DNA of 64,000 nucleotides from Luteitalea pratensis (lineage in GTDB: Bacteria > Acidobacteriota > Vicinamibacteria > Vicinamibacterales > Vicinamibacteraceae): NCBI RefSeq assembly GCF_001618865.1, contig NZ_CP015136.1, positions 2,081,001-2,145,000 of the forward strand, written 5' to 3'. Shown here piece after piece: positions 1 through 9,005 of this stretch; position 1 is the first letter of the stretch, and each line of letters begins with the position of its first letter. The position numbers were made by a program, and so were the translations under genes. Below the pieces are notes generated by a model that was not told the origin of the DNA, made no database searches, and saw only the letters and a list, made by a program, of their open reading frames with translations.

Positions 1-905
1 CGGCCGGGCCTTGCTCGGCGTGTCGATTGGCGGTTTCTGGGCGATGTCCACGGCGACCGTGATGCGTCTCGTGCCCGACCACCGCGTCCCGCGCGCACTA
101 GCGCTCCTGAATGGCGGGAACGCGCTGGCTGCGACCGTCGCGGCGCCCCTTGGCAGCTATGTCGGCAGCCTCATCGGCTGGCGCGGGGCGTTCTTCTGTG
201 TCGTGCCCTTGGCAGCCGTGGCCCTGGCGTGGCAGTTCAAGGACACTCCCGCCGATGCCCTCGGCGCGCTCGTCCGCGTCGAGCAACGTCTGCACGCTCC
301 TCCGACGGCCCCCGGTCGCCTATGGCATGGCCGCGATCCTGCTGCTCTTCATGGGGCAGGTCGCCTTGTTTACCTACCTGCGACCGTTTCTCGAGACCGT
401 GACGAAGGTCGACGTGTCCGTGCTGTCGTTGATGCTGTTGGCGATTGGCGTGGCGGGCCTGATTGGGACGTCGCTGATCGGACCGATGCTGACCTCTCGA
501 CTCGCCCGAGTGCTGGTGATCATTCCGCTCGGAATGGCCGCGCTCGCCGTCGCGTTGATCGCGCTCGGGGATGGGATGTGGGGGACCGCCGCCGTGCTCG
601 CGGCATGGCGGCTGGTCGCCACGCCGGCGCCGGTGGCTTGGGGGACGTGGCTGACACGGACGCTGCCGGAGGACGCCGAGGCGGGCGGGGGCCTGATGGT
701 GGCGACGATTCAACTGGCCATCACGCTCGGTGCGTCGCTTGGCGGGCTGCTGTTCGATCTGCGCGGCTATCGAAGCACCTTCTAGGTGAGCACCGTCTTG
801 CTGTGCGGAGCCGCCTACCTGGCTTACCGGGCAGGCCGGGAGGCCGTGGCCCTCGAGCCAGCGCTCAGCCCCATCTTTTCCACCGTTACGGAGATTCAGA
901 TATGA
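1..905 (+). pseudogene. MFS transporter, 5'-truncated by window edge, frameshifted
   Basis: C-terminal half or more of a major facilitator superfamily transporter. The first segment (to about 290) reads hydrophobic helices and an RVPRALALLNGGNALAA stretch typical of an MFS loop and helix. Around 290 the reading shifts by one base, and hydrophobic helices continue in the new frame. An in-frame TAG at 783-785 interrupts the last helix, after which the same frame stays open to a TGA at 903-905 that overlaps the ATG of the next gene. One frameshift plus one amber codon point to a pseudogene, or to sequencing errors. The substrate is unknown. It was probably the first gene of the downstream operon. 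Confidence 0.75.
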
Positions 906-2023
906 GCAACCGAACCGGAACCGGCCGCGCCGCAAAACCGCCGCTCGGCCTCGATGCCGGTCGGCGGGGCTTCTTGAAGCTGACTGGTGCGGGTGTCGCG
1001 GCGGGCCTGATGTCGGCCATCGATGCGCCGGTGTTCGCGCAGCAGACCCTCGCGTGGGACAAGACGTTTCCCAAGAGCGATCGCGTCGATCACCGGAAGG
1101 TCAGCTTCTACAACCGACTCGGCATCGCCCTCGTGGCGGACCGTTATAGCCCGAAGACTCTCGATCGCTCGCAGCGACACGCCGCACTTGTGGTGGGCGG
1201 TCCGTTCGGCGCCGTCAAGGAGCAGTCGTCGGGCCTCTATGCCCAGACGATGGCCGAGCGCGGCTACATCACGGTCGCTCACGACCCGTCCTACGTCGGC
1301 GAAAGCGGCGGCCAGCCTCAGGGCATTGCCTCCTCGGAAGCCCTCGTCGAGGACTTCAGCGCCGCTGTTGACTATCTGGGCGGGCTCTCTGTTGTGGACC
1401 GCGAGCGGATCGGCGTCATCGGCGTGTGCGGCAGTGGCGGTTTCGGCCTGGCGGCAGCTGAGATCGACCCGCGGATCAAGGCGGTAGCCACGGTCAGCAT
1501 GTACGACATCGGTCAGGCCAAACGGCAGGGGCTCGCCCCACAGCTGGACGACAGCGCGCTCAGAAAGAACCTGAGCGACGTCGCATCGCAGCGCTGGGCC
1601 GAGGTCGATGGCGCGGAGCGGACGATGGTGATCGGCACGCCGCAGGTACTGACCGCAAGCTCGACGGCGATTGATAGGGAGTTCTTCGACTACTACCGCA
1701 CGCCCCGCGGTCGGCATCCGCGCGCTACCACCGCGTTCGCTCGGTCGAGTGACGCGCAGATGATGCTGTTCTGGTCGTATCAGCATCTCGGCTGGATCTC
1801 GCCGCGCCCGGTGCTCTTGATCACGGGCGACCAGGCCCATTCACGCATCTTCAGCGAGCACGCCTACGAAAAGGCGTCGGAGCCGAAGGAACTCTTCGTC
1901 GTTCCCGGCGCCGGCCACGTGGACCTCTACGACCGCGTGAACCTCATTCCGTGGGACAAGCTGCAGTCCTTCTTCGGACCGCATCTGGCACGAGGCGCGG
2001 CGCCATCGTCGCGTCTTCGCTGA
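902..2023 (+). CDS. Tat-exported alpha/beta hydrolase (dienelactone hydrolase-like)
   Basis: 373 aa. The start overlaps the MFS stop (ATGA). The N-terminus has a twin-arginine motif (RRGFLK, about residues 20-25) followed by a hydrophobic stretch ending in an Ala-rich cleavage site, so export is expected. The alpha/beta hydrolase fold shows a nucleophile elbow in GVCGSGG (Cys or Ser could be the nucleophile, as in YcjY/DLH-like proteins), an acidic strand end (LLITGDQ) and a catalytic His in GAGHVDLYD. The substrate cannot be told from sequence. Eight bases separate it from the next gene, so it is co-transcribed with the 2.0-4.5 kb genes. Confidence 0.85.
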   Translation: MSNRTGTGRAAKPPLGLDAGRRGFLKLTGAGVAAGLMSAIDAPVFAQQTLAWDKTFPKSDRVDHRKVSFYNRLGIALVADRYSPKTLDRSQRHAALVVGGPFGAVKEQSSGLYAQTMAERGYITVAHDPSYVGESGGQPQGIASSEALVEDFSAAVDYLGGLSVVDRERIGVIGVCGSGGFGLAAAEIDPRIKAVATVSMYDIGQAKRQGLAPQLDDSALRKNLSDVASQRWAEVDGAERTMVIGTPQVLTASSTAIDREFFDYYRTPRGRHPRATTAFARSSDAQMMLFWSYQHLGWISPRPVLLITGDQAHSRIFSEHAYEKASEPKELFVVPGAGHVDLYDRVNLIPWDKLQSFFGPHLARGAAPSSRLR

Positions 2024-2031
2024 GGTTCGGG

Positions 2032-2499
2032 ATGGTCAACTATCACGCGTCCGTGGTCTCGCTTGTCGTCGCACTGGCGCTGGCCTGCACGTGGCCGGGT
2101 CCGCTGACGGCCCAGCGAGCCGTGAGTGAAAGCTCCATGGGCAATACATTGACGCTCGCGATCGGCGACGAAACGTTCGTCGCCACACCGGTGGACAACC
2201 GCACAGCCTCCGCCTTCAAGTCACTGCTGCCGTTGTCGGTCCGGATGTCGGAACTCAATGGCAACGAGAAGCTCTTCAGACTGCCGGCGAGTCTGCCGAC
2301 GCAGCCATCGAGGCCATCGTCGATCCAGAGCGGCGACGTGATGCTCTACGGCTCCGACACGCTGGTGCTCTTCTACAAGTCGTTTGCCACCACGTACAGC
2401 TACACGCGCATCGCGCGGATCGACGACCCTGCGGGGCTCGAGCGCGCGCTTGGGCCTGGCAGCGTCACCGTGACGTTGGCAGTGCGGCAGGGGAAATAG
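2032..2499 (+). CDS. Exported cyclophilin-like fold protein
   Basis: 155 aa, starting at the ATG eight bases after the upstream stop; an in-frame ATG further upstream would overlap the hydrolase. A signal peptide (hydrophobic 8-22, ending LTAQ) precedes a small beta-rich domain. The segments GDVMLYGSDTLVLFYKSF and YTRIARIDDPAGLERALG match the bacterial cyclophilin-like family (PF18050 type), which commonly sits beside alcohol dehydrogenase, cupin and carboxymuconolactone decarboxylase genes. No enzyme activity has been established for these proteins. Confidence 0.75.
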   Translation: MVNYHASVVSLVVALALACTWPGPLTAQRAVSESSMGNTLTLAIGDETFVATPVDNRTASAFKSLLPLSVRMSELNGNEKLFRLPASLPTQPSRPSSIQSGDVMLYGSDTLVLFYKSFATTYSYTRIARIDDPAGLERALGPGSVTVTLAVRQGK

Positions 2500-2532
2500 T
2501 TCGAGCACGCGAACCGTGCGAGGAGAAGCGAC

Positions 2533-3549
2533 ATGAAAGCGACGATGCTCTACGGTCCGAGGGACGTGCGGTTCGAGGAGCGGCCGGACCCGACAATCGT
2601 GCGGCCCACCGATGCGATCATTCGCGTCTCGGCCGCATGCGTCTGCGGGTCTGATCTCTGGCCCTACCGAGGCGCCCAGCCCCTCAGCGGTCCCACCCCG
2701 ATGGGCCATGAATACTGCGGCATCGTCGAGGATGTCGGTCGTGAGGTCCGAACGGTCATGCGCGGGCAGTTCGTCGTCGGCTCGTTCGCGACGTCCGACA
2801 ACACCTGCCCGCACTGCCGTCACGGCTACCACTCGTCGTGTGTCCAGCGCGAGTTCATGTCCGAGGCGCAGGCCCCGCTGCTGCGTGTGCCTCTTGCGGA
2901 TGGCACCCTGGTGGCCACCGACGAGGTGCCGTCTGACGACCTGCTTTCGAGCCTGCTCACCACCTCGGATGTTCTCGGCACTGGCTGGTTCGCCGCCGAC
3001 GCCGCACACGTCACGCCGGGTGCCACGGTCGCCGTGGTCGGCGACGGGGCCGTTGGGTTGCTCGGCGTGCTGTCAGCGAAGCAGATGGGCGCCGAACGCA
3101 TCATTGCGATGAGCCGCCATGCGACGCGCCAGGCGCTCGCGCGCGAGTTCGGTGCTACCGACATCGTCAGCGAGCGCGGCGATGAGGGCGTGGCGCGCAT
3201 CAAGGAATTGACGAAGGGTGTGGGCGCCGACGCCGTCCTCGAGTGCGTGGGCACGCAGGAATCGATGATGCAGGCGATTCGCGCCACGCGCCCGGGAGGC
3301 GGGGCTGGCTTCGTCGGCGTCCCGCACGGCGTCGCTCTCGATGGCGAGCCGCTCTTCTTTTCCCATGTGCGCCTGCACGGCGGCCCGGCTCCTGTGCGGC
3401 GATACCTGCCACACCTCATCGACCTCGTCCTGAAAGGCACCATCGAGCCCGGCAAGGTCTTCGATCTCACGCTGCCCCTCGATCAAGTCGCGGAGGGCTA
3501 TCGTGCGATGGACGAACGCCGCGCCATCAAGGCGTTGCTGCGCCCGTAG
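2533..3549 (+). CDS. Zinc-dependent alcohol dehydrogenase family protein
   Basis: 338 aa, preceded by a GAGGAGAAG ribosome site. It has an N-terminal GroES-like catalytic domain with the zinc-ligand context CVCGSDLW (about residue 37) and GHEYCGIVEDVG. A structural Cys cluster, CPHCRHGYHSSC, follows. The Rossmann domain carries VVGDGAVGLLGVL (about residues 162-175). Length is normal for the medium-chain dehydrogenase family. It should oxidise an alcohol or reduce a carbonyl with NAD(P); the substrate is unknown. It is the middle gene of the operon. Confidence 0.88.
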   Translation: MKATMLYGPRDVRFEERPDPTIVRPTDAIIRVSAACVCGSDLWPYRGAQPLSGPTPMGHEYCGIVEDVGREVRTVMRGQFVVGSFATSDNTCPHCRHGYHSSCVQREFMSEAQAPLLRVPLADGTLVATDEVPSDDLLSSLLTTSDVLGTGWFAADAAHVTPGATVAVVGDGAVGLLGVLSAKQMGAERIIAMSRHATRQALAREFGATDIVSERGDEGVARIKELTKGVGADAVLECVGTQESMMQAIRATRPGGGAGFVGVPHGVALDGEPLFFSHVRLHGGPAPVRRYLPHLIDLVLKGTIEPGKVFDLTLPLDQVAEGYRAMDERRAIKALLRP

Positions 3550-3567
3550 TGAGCCTCTGGAGTCGAT

Positions 3568-3957
3568 ATGCACAAGCGAAGTGCTGGTTACGCCGCCGCG
3601 ATTGTCGCACTGTCGCTCGTGGCGTCGTGCGCGAAGGCACGCGCGGCCTTGGTGGACGCGACCGTGGGCCCTGTGGCGCCGGGTCTCGTGGAGTACACGA
3701 CAGACGTCCTGTTCAGGGACGTGTGGCTTCGGCCAGCACCCGCGGCCCGAGACCGCAGTCTCGTGACCGTGAGCGCACTGATCGCCGCAGGCCAGGTCGC
3801 GCAGGTGACCTATCACCTCAATCGCGCGATGGACAGCGGCCTGACCAGGGAAGAAGCCGGCGAGGTCATCACGCACGTGGCCTTCTACGCGGGGTGGCCA
3901 ACCGCGTTCGCGGCGGTGCCGGTGGCCAAGGACGTCTTCGACAAGCGCCGGCGCTAA
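3568..3957 (+). CDS. Carboxymuconolactone decarboxylase-like protein with signal peptide
   Basis: 129 aa, 18 bp after the dehydrogenase. An N-terminal hydrophobic stretch ending SCAKARA suggests export, possibly as a lipoprotein at the Cys. The all-helical CMD core is seen in [16 protein letters not shown] and [19 protein letters not shown]. It lacks the CxxC of AhpD, so a peroxidase role is unlikely. This CMD subtype is commonly found next to cupin and ADH genes. Its function is not established. Confidence 0.82.
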   Translation: MHKRSAGYAAAIVALSLVASCAKARAALVDATVGPVAPGLVEYTTDVLFRDVWLRPAPAARDRSLVTVSALIAAGQVAQVTYHLNRAMDSGLTREEAGEVITHVAFYAGWPTAFAAVPVAKDVFDKRRR

Positions 3958-3979
3958 CCGGTCAAGGAGCACTGGAGCT

Positions 3980-4531
3980 ATGACACGATCCACCACACCA
4001 CGAGAACCTGCGTATTCCGACGCCATGCGTCACGGGGGCCACACCAGGCGATCCGCCATATGGGCGGCAGTCGCCGCGATCACGGTGCCGTTCGTCAGCG
4101 CGTGGGGAAAAGGGCGAGGAGGCGAGATGGAAATCAAGCGAGGCGGGTCCCAACCGTCGATGAAGGGACCTGCAGAGTGGTTCACCGGAACAGTCCGCAT
4201 CGATCCCTTGTTCGAGGCGGTCCTTCCGGCGCGTGCGGGCGGTGGCAGCGTCACATTCGAGCCCGGGGGCCGCACCGCATGGCACACGCACCCGCTCGGC
4301 CAGACGCTCATCGTGACCGCCGGCGTCGGCCGAGTGCAGCGGTGGGGTGGTCCGGTGGAGGAGATCCGCCCAGGGGATGTCGTGTGGTTTCCGCCCGGGG
4401 AGAAGCATTGGCACGGAGCTACGTCCACGACGGCGATGACGCACATCGCGATTCACGAGAAGCTCGACGGCAAAGTTGTGGATTGGCTGGAACACGTCAC
4501 CGATGCACAGTACGACGGCCGCCCCGCGTGA
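3980..4531 (+). CDS. Cupin-domain protein, probably exported
   Basis: 183 aa, the last gene of the operon, with AAGGAG upstream. Hydrophobic residues about 28-44 form a signal sequence, so an internal ATG at 4025 is a possible alternative start. The single cupin domain has motif 1 [17 protein letters not shown] (two metal-binding His) and motif 2 [15 protein letters not shown] (third His). Together with the CMD gene it forms the common cupin/CMD pair. The substrate is unknown. Confidence 0.85.
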   Translation: MTRSTTPREPAYSDAMRHGGHTRRSAIWAAVAAITVPFVSAWGKGRGGEMEIKRGGSQPSMKGPAEWFTGTVRIDPLFEAVLPARAGGGSVTFEPGGRTAWHTHPLGQTLIVTAGVGRVQRWGGPVEEIRPGDVVWFPPGEKHWHGATSTTAMTHIAIHEKLDGKVVDWLEHVTDAQYDGRPA

Positions 4532-4833
4532 GATAGCGTTCGCGGGATTTGGTGGTAGTCACATGGGGCTCGAAGCCAGGCTTTACCGGACCGCCCGGAG
4601 CATCACGGCCCAGTCCAGCACCGGTGAGAAGTGCGAGCCGCAAGTGCGCGCGATCCGATTGCGTGGACACCTTCGCGAAGGTGGACACGTTGGCCCGATC
4701 GCCACCGTCAGCTCAATTGATGACTGCGAGCTGGCAAGCCCTGGGAGGAGTGGCACGTGGGCTTGTCGGTCACGATCCGCGCGTGCTTGCGCGCAGCCTA
4801 ATCGGCTGGCGCTAACCGGTATGCGAATGCCGA
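4532..4833. other. Intergenic region, no gene seen
   Basis: No supported coding. It contains the dispersed motif GTGGACACCTTCGCGAAG (4663-4680), which recurs near 33718 and 37520, also downstream of plus-strand genes. It marks the end of the operon and lies just before the first attachment-like module. Confidence 0.5.
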
Positions 4834-4960
4834 CCACTGACAGTTGACTGACAACGGGATGAGCCTCGCCAGCGCGAGAGCCTTACATCCAGTTGCCGAA
4901 AGAGCCGGGGGTCGCAGATCCCAGAGATGGCTTGAGGTCATGCAACAACCTGACCGCGAG
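4834..4960 (+). repeat. Partial attachment-like module (copy 1)
   Basis: A degenerate pair of 9-bp repeats (ACTGACAGTT then GACTGACAACG, 4834-4855) is followed 69 bp after the pair's start by a tRNA-derived GCCGGGGGTCGCAG (4904-4917) and a GATGGCTTGAGGTCATGCAACAACC tail in pieces similar to the other copies. The second repeat pair and the tRNA 3'-half core are missing. It is the leftmost copy, so it may mark an island edge. Confidence 0.65.
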
Positions 4961-5090
4961 CATCGGGCCGATGAGCGCCGATGAGGGCATCGACGAGGCC
5001 CGGGAGAGTTGATACCCGGCGTATCGCTCACCAGCTGTACGCTCAGCGTCGAGGCCGCTCACGCATCGCAACAGGTAAGCAGATGCGGAC

Positions 5091-5276
5091 GACTGACAAT
5101 TGACTGACAACCGAATGCTTCACCGCTGCGACCCACATTCCCAAAGAGCCGGGGGTCGCAGAGCCCAGGAATGCATCGGGCGAATGCAACAACCGGCGGT
5201 TTCGCGTGGTCAGCGCTGCACCTCGGGGCTTCGCCGAGAAGGACCTCAGGCCTCGACTGACAAACGACTGACAACG
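5091..5276 (+). repeat. Attachment-like module, left half (copy 2)
   Basis: First GACTGACAA pair at 5091-5112, inverted tRNA piece AGCCGGGGGTCGCAG at 5147-5161, second pair at 5255-5276. The distance from tRNA piece to second pair (108 bp) matches the full copies (107-109). The module stops at the second pair, where a truncated nucleotidyltransferase gene begins; the tRNA 3'-half core and reverse repeats are absent. Confidence 0.8.
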
Positions 5277-5881
5277 TGACATCGATCGAGCCACCAAGCA
5301 GTTCCAGTGTGTCGTGAATGTACAGCACGTCTTTGGCGCGCTGACGTGATGTTCGCTTGCCACTGATCAGCAGCTTCTGCGCAATGTAGCAGACAGGATT
5401 CGCGAATGATGTTCATCGTCGCGCCGGTGGAACGAAGCGTCACGCTCCAAGGCGCAATCAACAGCACGTCGAGATGACGCAGCTTCTGCGCAGACACACC
5501 GCTGACGGAAGTGGTCACGTCCTTTGTTCCGTCCCTCCGGAACTCGCCTCCTGAGAGCGGTGTCAGGAACTCCGCGTAGAACCCCGCATCATCGCCCAGT
5601 TGATAGTGGGTGACAGGCGGGCGGTCGTCTCCCAGGAACTCCTCTATGAAGCCTCGCACGAGCAGCCGGTCACGCAGGTTCCCCTTGTCGGCGGTGATGC
5701 CACTTGGAATCGCCACGTCCGTGTCACGGGTCATCAGCGGTCGATACGGCAGCGCCTGCGCCAGCGCGTGTTGCCTAAACAGCCGATGTGCCCACCCGCC
5801 AACGATGACGACACGGTCAAGGTATGGAGCCAGAGCATCGAAGAGGACGGCAATGTTCTCGTTGTCGCGTTCGGCGGTCAC
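5277..5881 (-). pseudogene. AbiEii-like nucleotidyltransferase, frameshifted and 3'-truncated
   Basis: GTG start at 5881 overlapping the stop of an upstream minus-strand fragment. The N-terminus has a nucleotidyltransferase signature (VVIVGGWAHRLF, then TRDTDVAI about 45 residues later), as in AbiEii/GSL-type proteins, which can be toxins of toxin-antitoxin or abortive-infection pairs. Near 5405 the frame shifts by one; the new frame reads NPVCYIAQKLLISGKRTS and DVLYIHDTLELLGGSIDVT, the expected continuation. The reading then runs straight into the repeat pair at 5276, so the C-terminus has been replaced by the module edge. It is very probably inactive. Confidence 0.7.
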
Positions 5882-5950
5882 TGGCGGACCTTTCCGAGTA
5901 GTGGCTTGAGAACTTTGCGGTAGATCAAGTCGGCTTGTTCAGGGCCGCGG
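5882..5950 (-). pseudogene. C-terminal tail of gene upstream of the nucleotidyltransferase
   Basis: The minus strand reads PEQADLIYRKVLKPLLGKVRQ then TGA, with the stop overlapping the GTG of the nucleotidyltransferase, as in a translationally coupled pair. The family is not recognised; by position it could be the antitoxin or regulator of an AbiEi/AbiEii-like pair. The rest of the gene is missing. Confidence 0.4.
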
Positions 5951-6045
5951 GCGGCTTCGGCCTCAAACGCCTGATCGGCATGGACGCAATGGAGGGGCCG
6001 CGGATCATACCGACGCTGCGCATCAACGTCGGCGTCGGCTTCTAG
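5946..6045 (+). pseudogene. C-terminal fragment resembling an outer-membrane beta-barrel protein
   Basis: The plus strand reads GFGLKRLIGMDAMEGPRI and then TLRINVGVGF before TAG. Alternating hydrophobic residues ending in a terminal Phe are typical of the last strand of a beta-barrel. No upstream part is present, so this would be a broken end fragment next to module copy 3. Assignment is from the terminal motif only. Confidence 0.3.
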
Positions 6046-6258
6046 AGAGGCACTGCGACGCGGTCAGCCGCGAATGCGCCTGGCCTCTGGCGCGTGCGAG
6101 CGACTCGAGTCTCCGCTTGACCCTTGCCTGACGGGCAACACCGGCCTATGAGGACGGCGGGGATTGACGAAGCCTGAGAGACGGGGACGTACTCCGTGGC
6201 GCACCAGGCGTTCAGCGTCGAGACCGGTCGCGCCTCGCTGCCGTAAGCAAATCCTGAC

Positions 6259-6729
6259 GACTGACGATCGACTGACAAAGCAAGGGCCGCGTCAGCCGAG
6301 CGGGCTCCGGTCCACTTGCCCAAAGAGCCGGGGGTCGCAGCTCCCTGGAATGCTTCGCGAGAGTGCACAACAGGCGTTGTGTGATGGCCAGCGATGCATT
6401 TTCTGGCTTGGCCGAGAAGGACCACCGGTCTCGACTGACAAACGACTGACAACGCGAGGTGGCCTCCGGCAGCCTCCAGTTGCCTCTGCACAAAAGACGC
6501 GCGCCGATTGCCGATGTGCGAAGTGCTTGTAATCCGTTGTGCGTGAATGACTTAGCTTGGTACGCCCGGTAGGGTTCGAACCTACGACCGCCGGCTTAGA
6601 CGTTTTCGGGAGCGAGGCCACTGGAGGCCGCACGGACCCGCTGCAGCCTCAGACGTGTGAGCCCGATCACCGCTGCAGGCCACGCGAAGCTGCTCGAGGC
6701 AGCCTCGGATTGTCCGTCAATTGTCAGTC
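6259..6729 (+). repeat. Full attachment-like module (copy 3)
   Basis: Complete architecture: first repeat pair 6259-6280; inverted tRNA piece AGCCGGGGGTCGCAG 6326-6340; second pair 6433-6454; tRNA-Arg 3'-half core 6558-6600 (TGGTACGCCCGG... to ...GGCTTAGA, slightly diverged); reverse-orientation pair 6710-6729. The core matches the 3' half of the intact tRNA at 56746-56822, from the CCA end to the anticodon loop. It lacks the 5' half, so it cannot be a functional tRNA. A kinase relic follows. Confidence 0.85.
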
Positions 6730-6849
6730 GAGCTCAGCCGCATCGCGAAGCCACTCCAGCGAACACATGCCCAGACAGCGGCGCGCGTCTACCGCCGTCG
6801 GTTCGGTCGTGCGGAGGGTGCTCTGCTGCCCCAACGCAACAAGTCTGAC

Positions 6850-7430
6850 CTCCGATCTTCGACTGGCGGGCGTTGCAACGATGGAGCATCTCCGAAAGCC
6901 GGCTTCCCGCCCAGCCTCTGGAATCATTGATCGCCACCGCGGAATGCTGAGAAATCAGCAGCTCGGCCGGAAACCTGTCGATGTGCGCACGCTCATTCAC
7001 CAGAGCCTTGCGTTCGTGGCGCACGAGATCACGGCACGAGAGGTCGACGCGACCCTCAAGCTGCCGTCCCAACGCCTGCGTCGTCGACGGCGACCACGTG
7101 TTGTTGCAGCAGGTGCTCGTGAACTTGGTGATGAATGCGCTGGACGCGATGGTTGAGACGCCTCAGGCGAGGCGCAAGCTCACGGTCCGCCTCGAAGGCA
7201 GGGACACCGAAGTCGACATCTCCGTGCATGACACAGGTTTCGGCCTTCCGACGGATGCCCAACTGTTCGCGCGCTTCGTGACGACGAAGTCGCACGGTCT
7301 CGAATCGGTCTCATCATCGATTTGCACCAAGGCATTGTCGCTGCCCGCAACAGTCCCGAGGGTGGCACCACGTTCACGGTTACGTTGCCCTGCAGCGCGG
7401 CCAGCACGCATCGTCCGACTGGCGGCGTGA
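6850..7430 (+). pseudogene. Sensor histidine kinase C-terminal relic, two frameshifts
   Basis: Three frames must be joined. The first reads VDVRTLIHQSLAFVAHEI. The second reads VVDGDHVLLQQVLVNLVMNA (HATPase N-box with the key Asn) and VDISVHDTGFGLP (G1 box). The third reads HQGIVAARNSPEGGTTFTV (G2-type box and last strand). Order and motifs match the HATPase_c domain of a NtrB-like kinase. The dimerisation domain and sensor are missing on the module side. Not functional as read. Confidence 0.65.
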
Positions 7431-7465
7431 GTCTCTGTGGTAAGGACCGCAATTGCGGCGCAAGG

Positions 7466-7945
7466 TTAGCGCACCCGCGGCGCACCGAGCTTCGCAAGCG
7501 CGAGCACGTTCCCTTTCGTTGTCGCATTGCCTTGGTCGTTGCGAGCAAAGCCAATGATCAGCGACTGCGTGCCGACACGAACATGGATGCGCACATTGCC
7601 CCAGAAGAAGGCCTCGTCGCCGACGCCGGCTTGTATCTCCGCCTGGGTCCCTAATAGTTTACGAACCTGTGCGAAGGTCTTGGCGTCAGTTGGCCCTAGG
7701 GCAACGTGGACCCAGTCGCCATTCGATAACCGAAACCGGCACTCTGTACCCTCCGGCACGGCTTGCGGTTCTCCGTCACGAATTCCAGTGCCCATGATGC
7801 CCGCGATCTCCTGCGATGTGATCAGCGAACACGCGCCTCGGACAGGCGTAGTTGTGCCAGGACCCCTCTGACGAGTCGCCGGAGCTGCGGCTGTGTGCAC
7901 CAGCATCATGGCGGCGAGTACACACGCAGTGATTGCAGCGGACAT
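7466..7945 (-). CDS. Secreted protein of unknown function
   Basis: 159 aa with a clear signal peptide (hydrophobic residues 4-20, AAA near 19-21). The mature part starts with CSLITSQEIAGIMG, resembling DUF3558-type small secreted domains, and ends in a beta-rich segment (VRIHVRVGTQSLIIGFARND). A ribosome site is present (AGGAGAAC before the start on the minus strand). No catalytic motif and no operon partner are visible. Confidence 0.6.
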   Translation of the reverse strand: MSAAITACVLAAMMLVHTAAAPATRQRGPGTTTPVRGACSLITSQEIAGIMGTGIRDGEPQAVPEGTECRFRLSNGDWVHVALGPTDAKTFAQVRKLLGTQAEIQAGVGDEAFFWGNVRIHVRVGTQSLIIGFARNDQGNATTKGNVLALAKLGAPRVR

Positions 7946-8089
7946 TAGTGTTCTCCTAAGAAAATGAGCCTTGTGGCGACACGAGGTCGACGCCTCGGCA
8001 CGGAATGGCCGATGCGGATCTCATTCGGGCGACTCGGAGGTCAGCCCGAGCTTGCTCGAAGGCATCATATCGAACCACGCGCGACGACC

Positions 8090-8460
8090 TCTATGAAGTG
8101 GTTGTGCATAACGGCCCTCGTCAGGTTTGATCACTTCGATGCGTGCCCGGTGACCGGGCGCCTTTGCGAGCGGCGCATCGCATGTGACGATCGGGGCCTC
8201 AGGCGCTCCGCCAGAGCCACATACACGGCGTCGTACGCCGTAATGTTTCCCCGCAGTGTCCACGCGCGAGTGAGGAGATCGACGACCTCGCCTGTCCCGT
8301 GCGAGTCGACAGAGGCCTTGCGTCACTTCAACGTCTGTCAGGTGAGGTCAATGGAAGTCGTCCTGGTTCTGAAAAGATGCGCCTCCACTGTGGTCCCAAG
8401 CGGCGTTTGCAGCAGAAATTCCAGGAGGGCGGAGGCCTCGACGACGATCGCGCGGACTCG
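8090..8460 (-). pseudogene. VapC-like PIN-domain toxin relic (copy A)
   Basis: The N-terminal piece reads IVVEASALLEFLLQTPLGT, matching the first strand of PIN RNases (the usual first acidic residue Asp is Glu here). After a loss of sequence, the C-terminal piece reads NITAYDAVYVALAERL and, in another frame, APIVTCDAPLAKAPGHRAR, the usual end of the PIN fold with its second and third acidic residues. Frameshifts and a missing middle make it inactive. No antitoxin gene is recognisable upstream. Confidence 0.6.
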
Positions 8461-8529
8461 CGCTCTCGCGGACGACCACTGCGGCGGCGTTTCCAACGTC
8501 ATCCGCTTTCGACCGTGAAGTCGAGTCAG

Positions 8530-8855
8530 CATCTTCGACCACGTGCTTCAGGCAGTGCGCTCGCGCCCTCACTTCATCAGCGTCCGCGCAGGCTGCGCGT
8601 AGAACGGAGTTGCAGCGAGCTCCGAACGGATCTCGAGTTGGCCACCGATCACGGGGCGCACTCGCGCATGCTGACCAGTCCCGGGCCGTTGCCCACGGCC
8701 GTCGCAGCCGCTGCCTCGAAGCCGCGGCCATCGTCCTCCACGCTGAACCGGATCTCGTCGTCACTGAACGACAACGTGACGCAACGCGGCTCCCCGCCGC
8801 GTGCTTGGCGACGTTGTGCAGGGCTTGCCGAAGATGACCTTGAGGCAGTAACCTG
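8530..8855 (-). pseudogene. NarL-partner-type histidine kinase C-terminal relic (copy A)
   Basis: The minus strand encodes, in mixed frames, QALHNVAKHA (N box), a segment equivalent to EVRFSVEDDGRGFEAA (G1 box, clearer in copy B) and a tail like GLVSMRERAAPIGGQLE. These are the HATPase motifs of HisKA_3-type kinases. The upstream part is absent and frames are broken, so this is a relic. Confidence 0.5.
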
Positions 8856-8861
8856 CGCATC

Positions 8862-9005
8862 ATGAGCACCCTACTGATTCTCATAATCCTACTGCTGTTG
8901 TTGGGCGGGGGCGGGTTCTATGCAGGAGGGCCACGGGTGGGCATTGGGCTAGGTGGGTTGGTTCTCCTGATTCTGATCGTGATGCTGCTGACCGGACGTT
9001 TGTAA
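8862..9005 (+). CDS. DUF3309 small membrane protein (copy A)
   Basis: 47 aa. The pattern is MSTLLILIILLLLLGGGGFY, then a Gly-rich turn, then a second hydrophobic helix and a short basic end (TGRL): two membrane-spanning helices joined by a glycine-rich loop, as in the DUF3309 family. Function unknown. It is intact in both copies of the duplicated block although the neighbouring genes are wrecked, which suggests it may be retained. Confidence 0.75.
   Translation: MSTLLILIILLLLLGGGGFYAGGPRVGIGLGGLVLLILIVMLLTGRL

Noticed and set aside
6558-6600. tRNA gene at module cores (also 22855, 25846, 37964)
   Set aside because: Only the 3' half from anticodon loop to CCA is present; no 5' half or D arm.
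4834-6729. CRISPR array
   Set aside because: The repeats are 9-mers in pairs with irregular, widely spaced modules and no unique equal-length spacers or cas genes.
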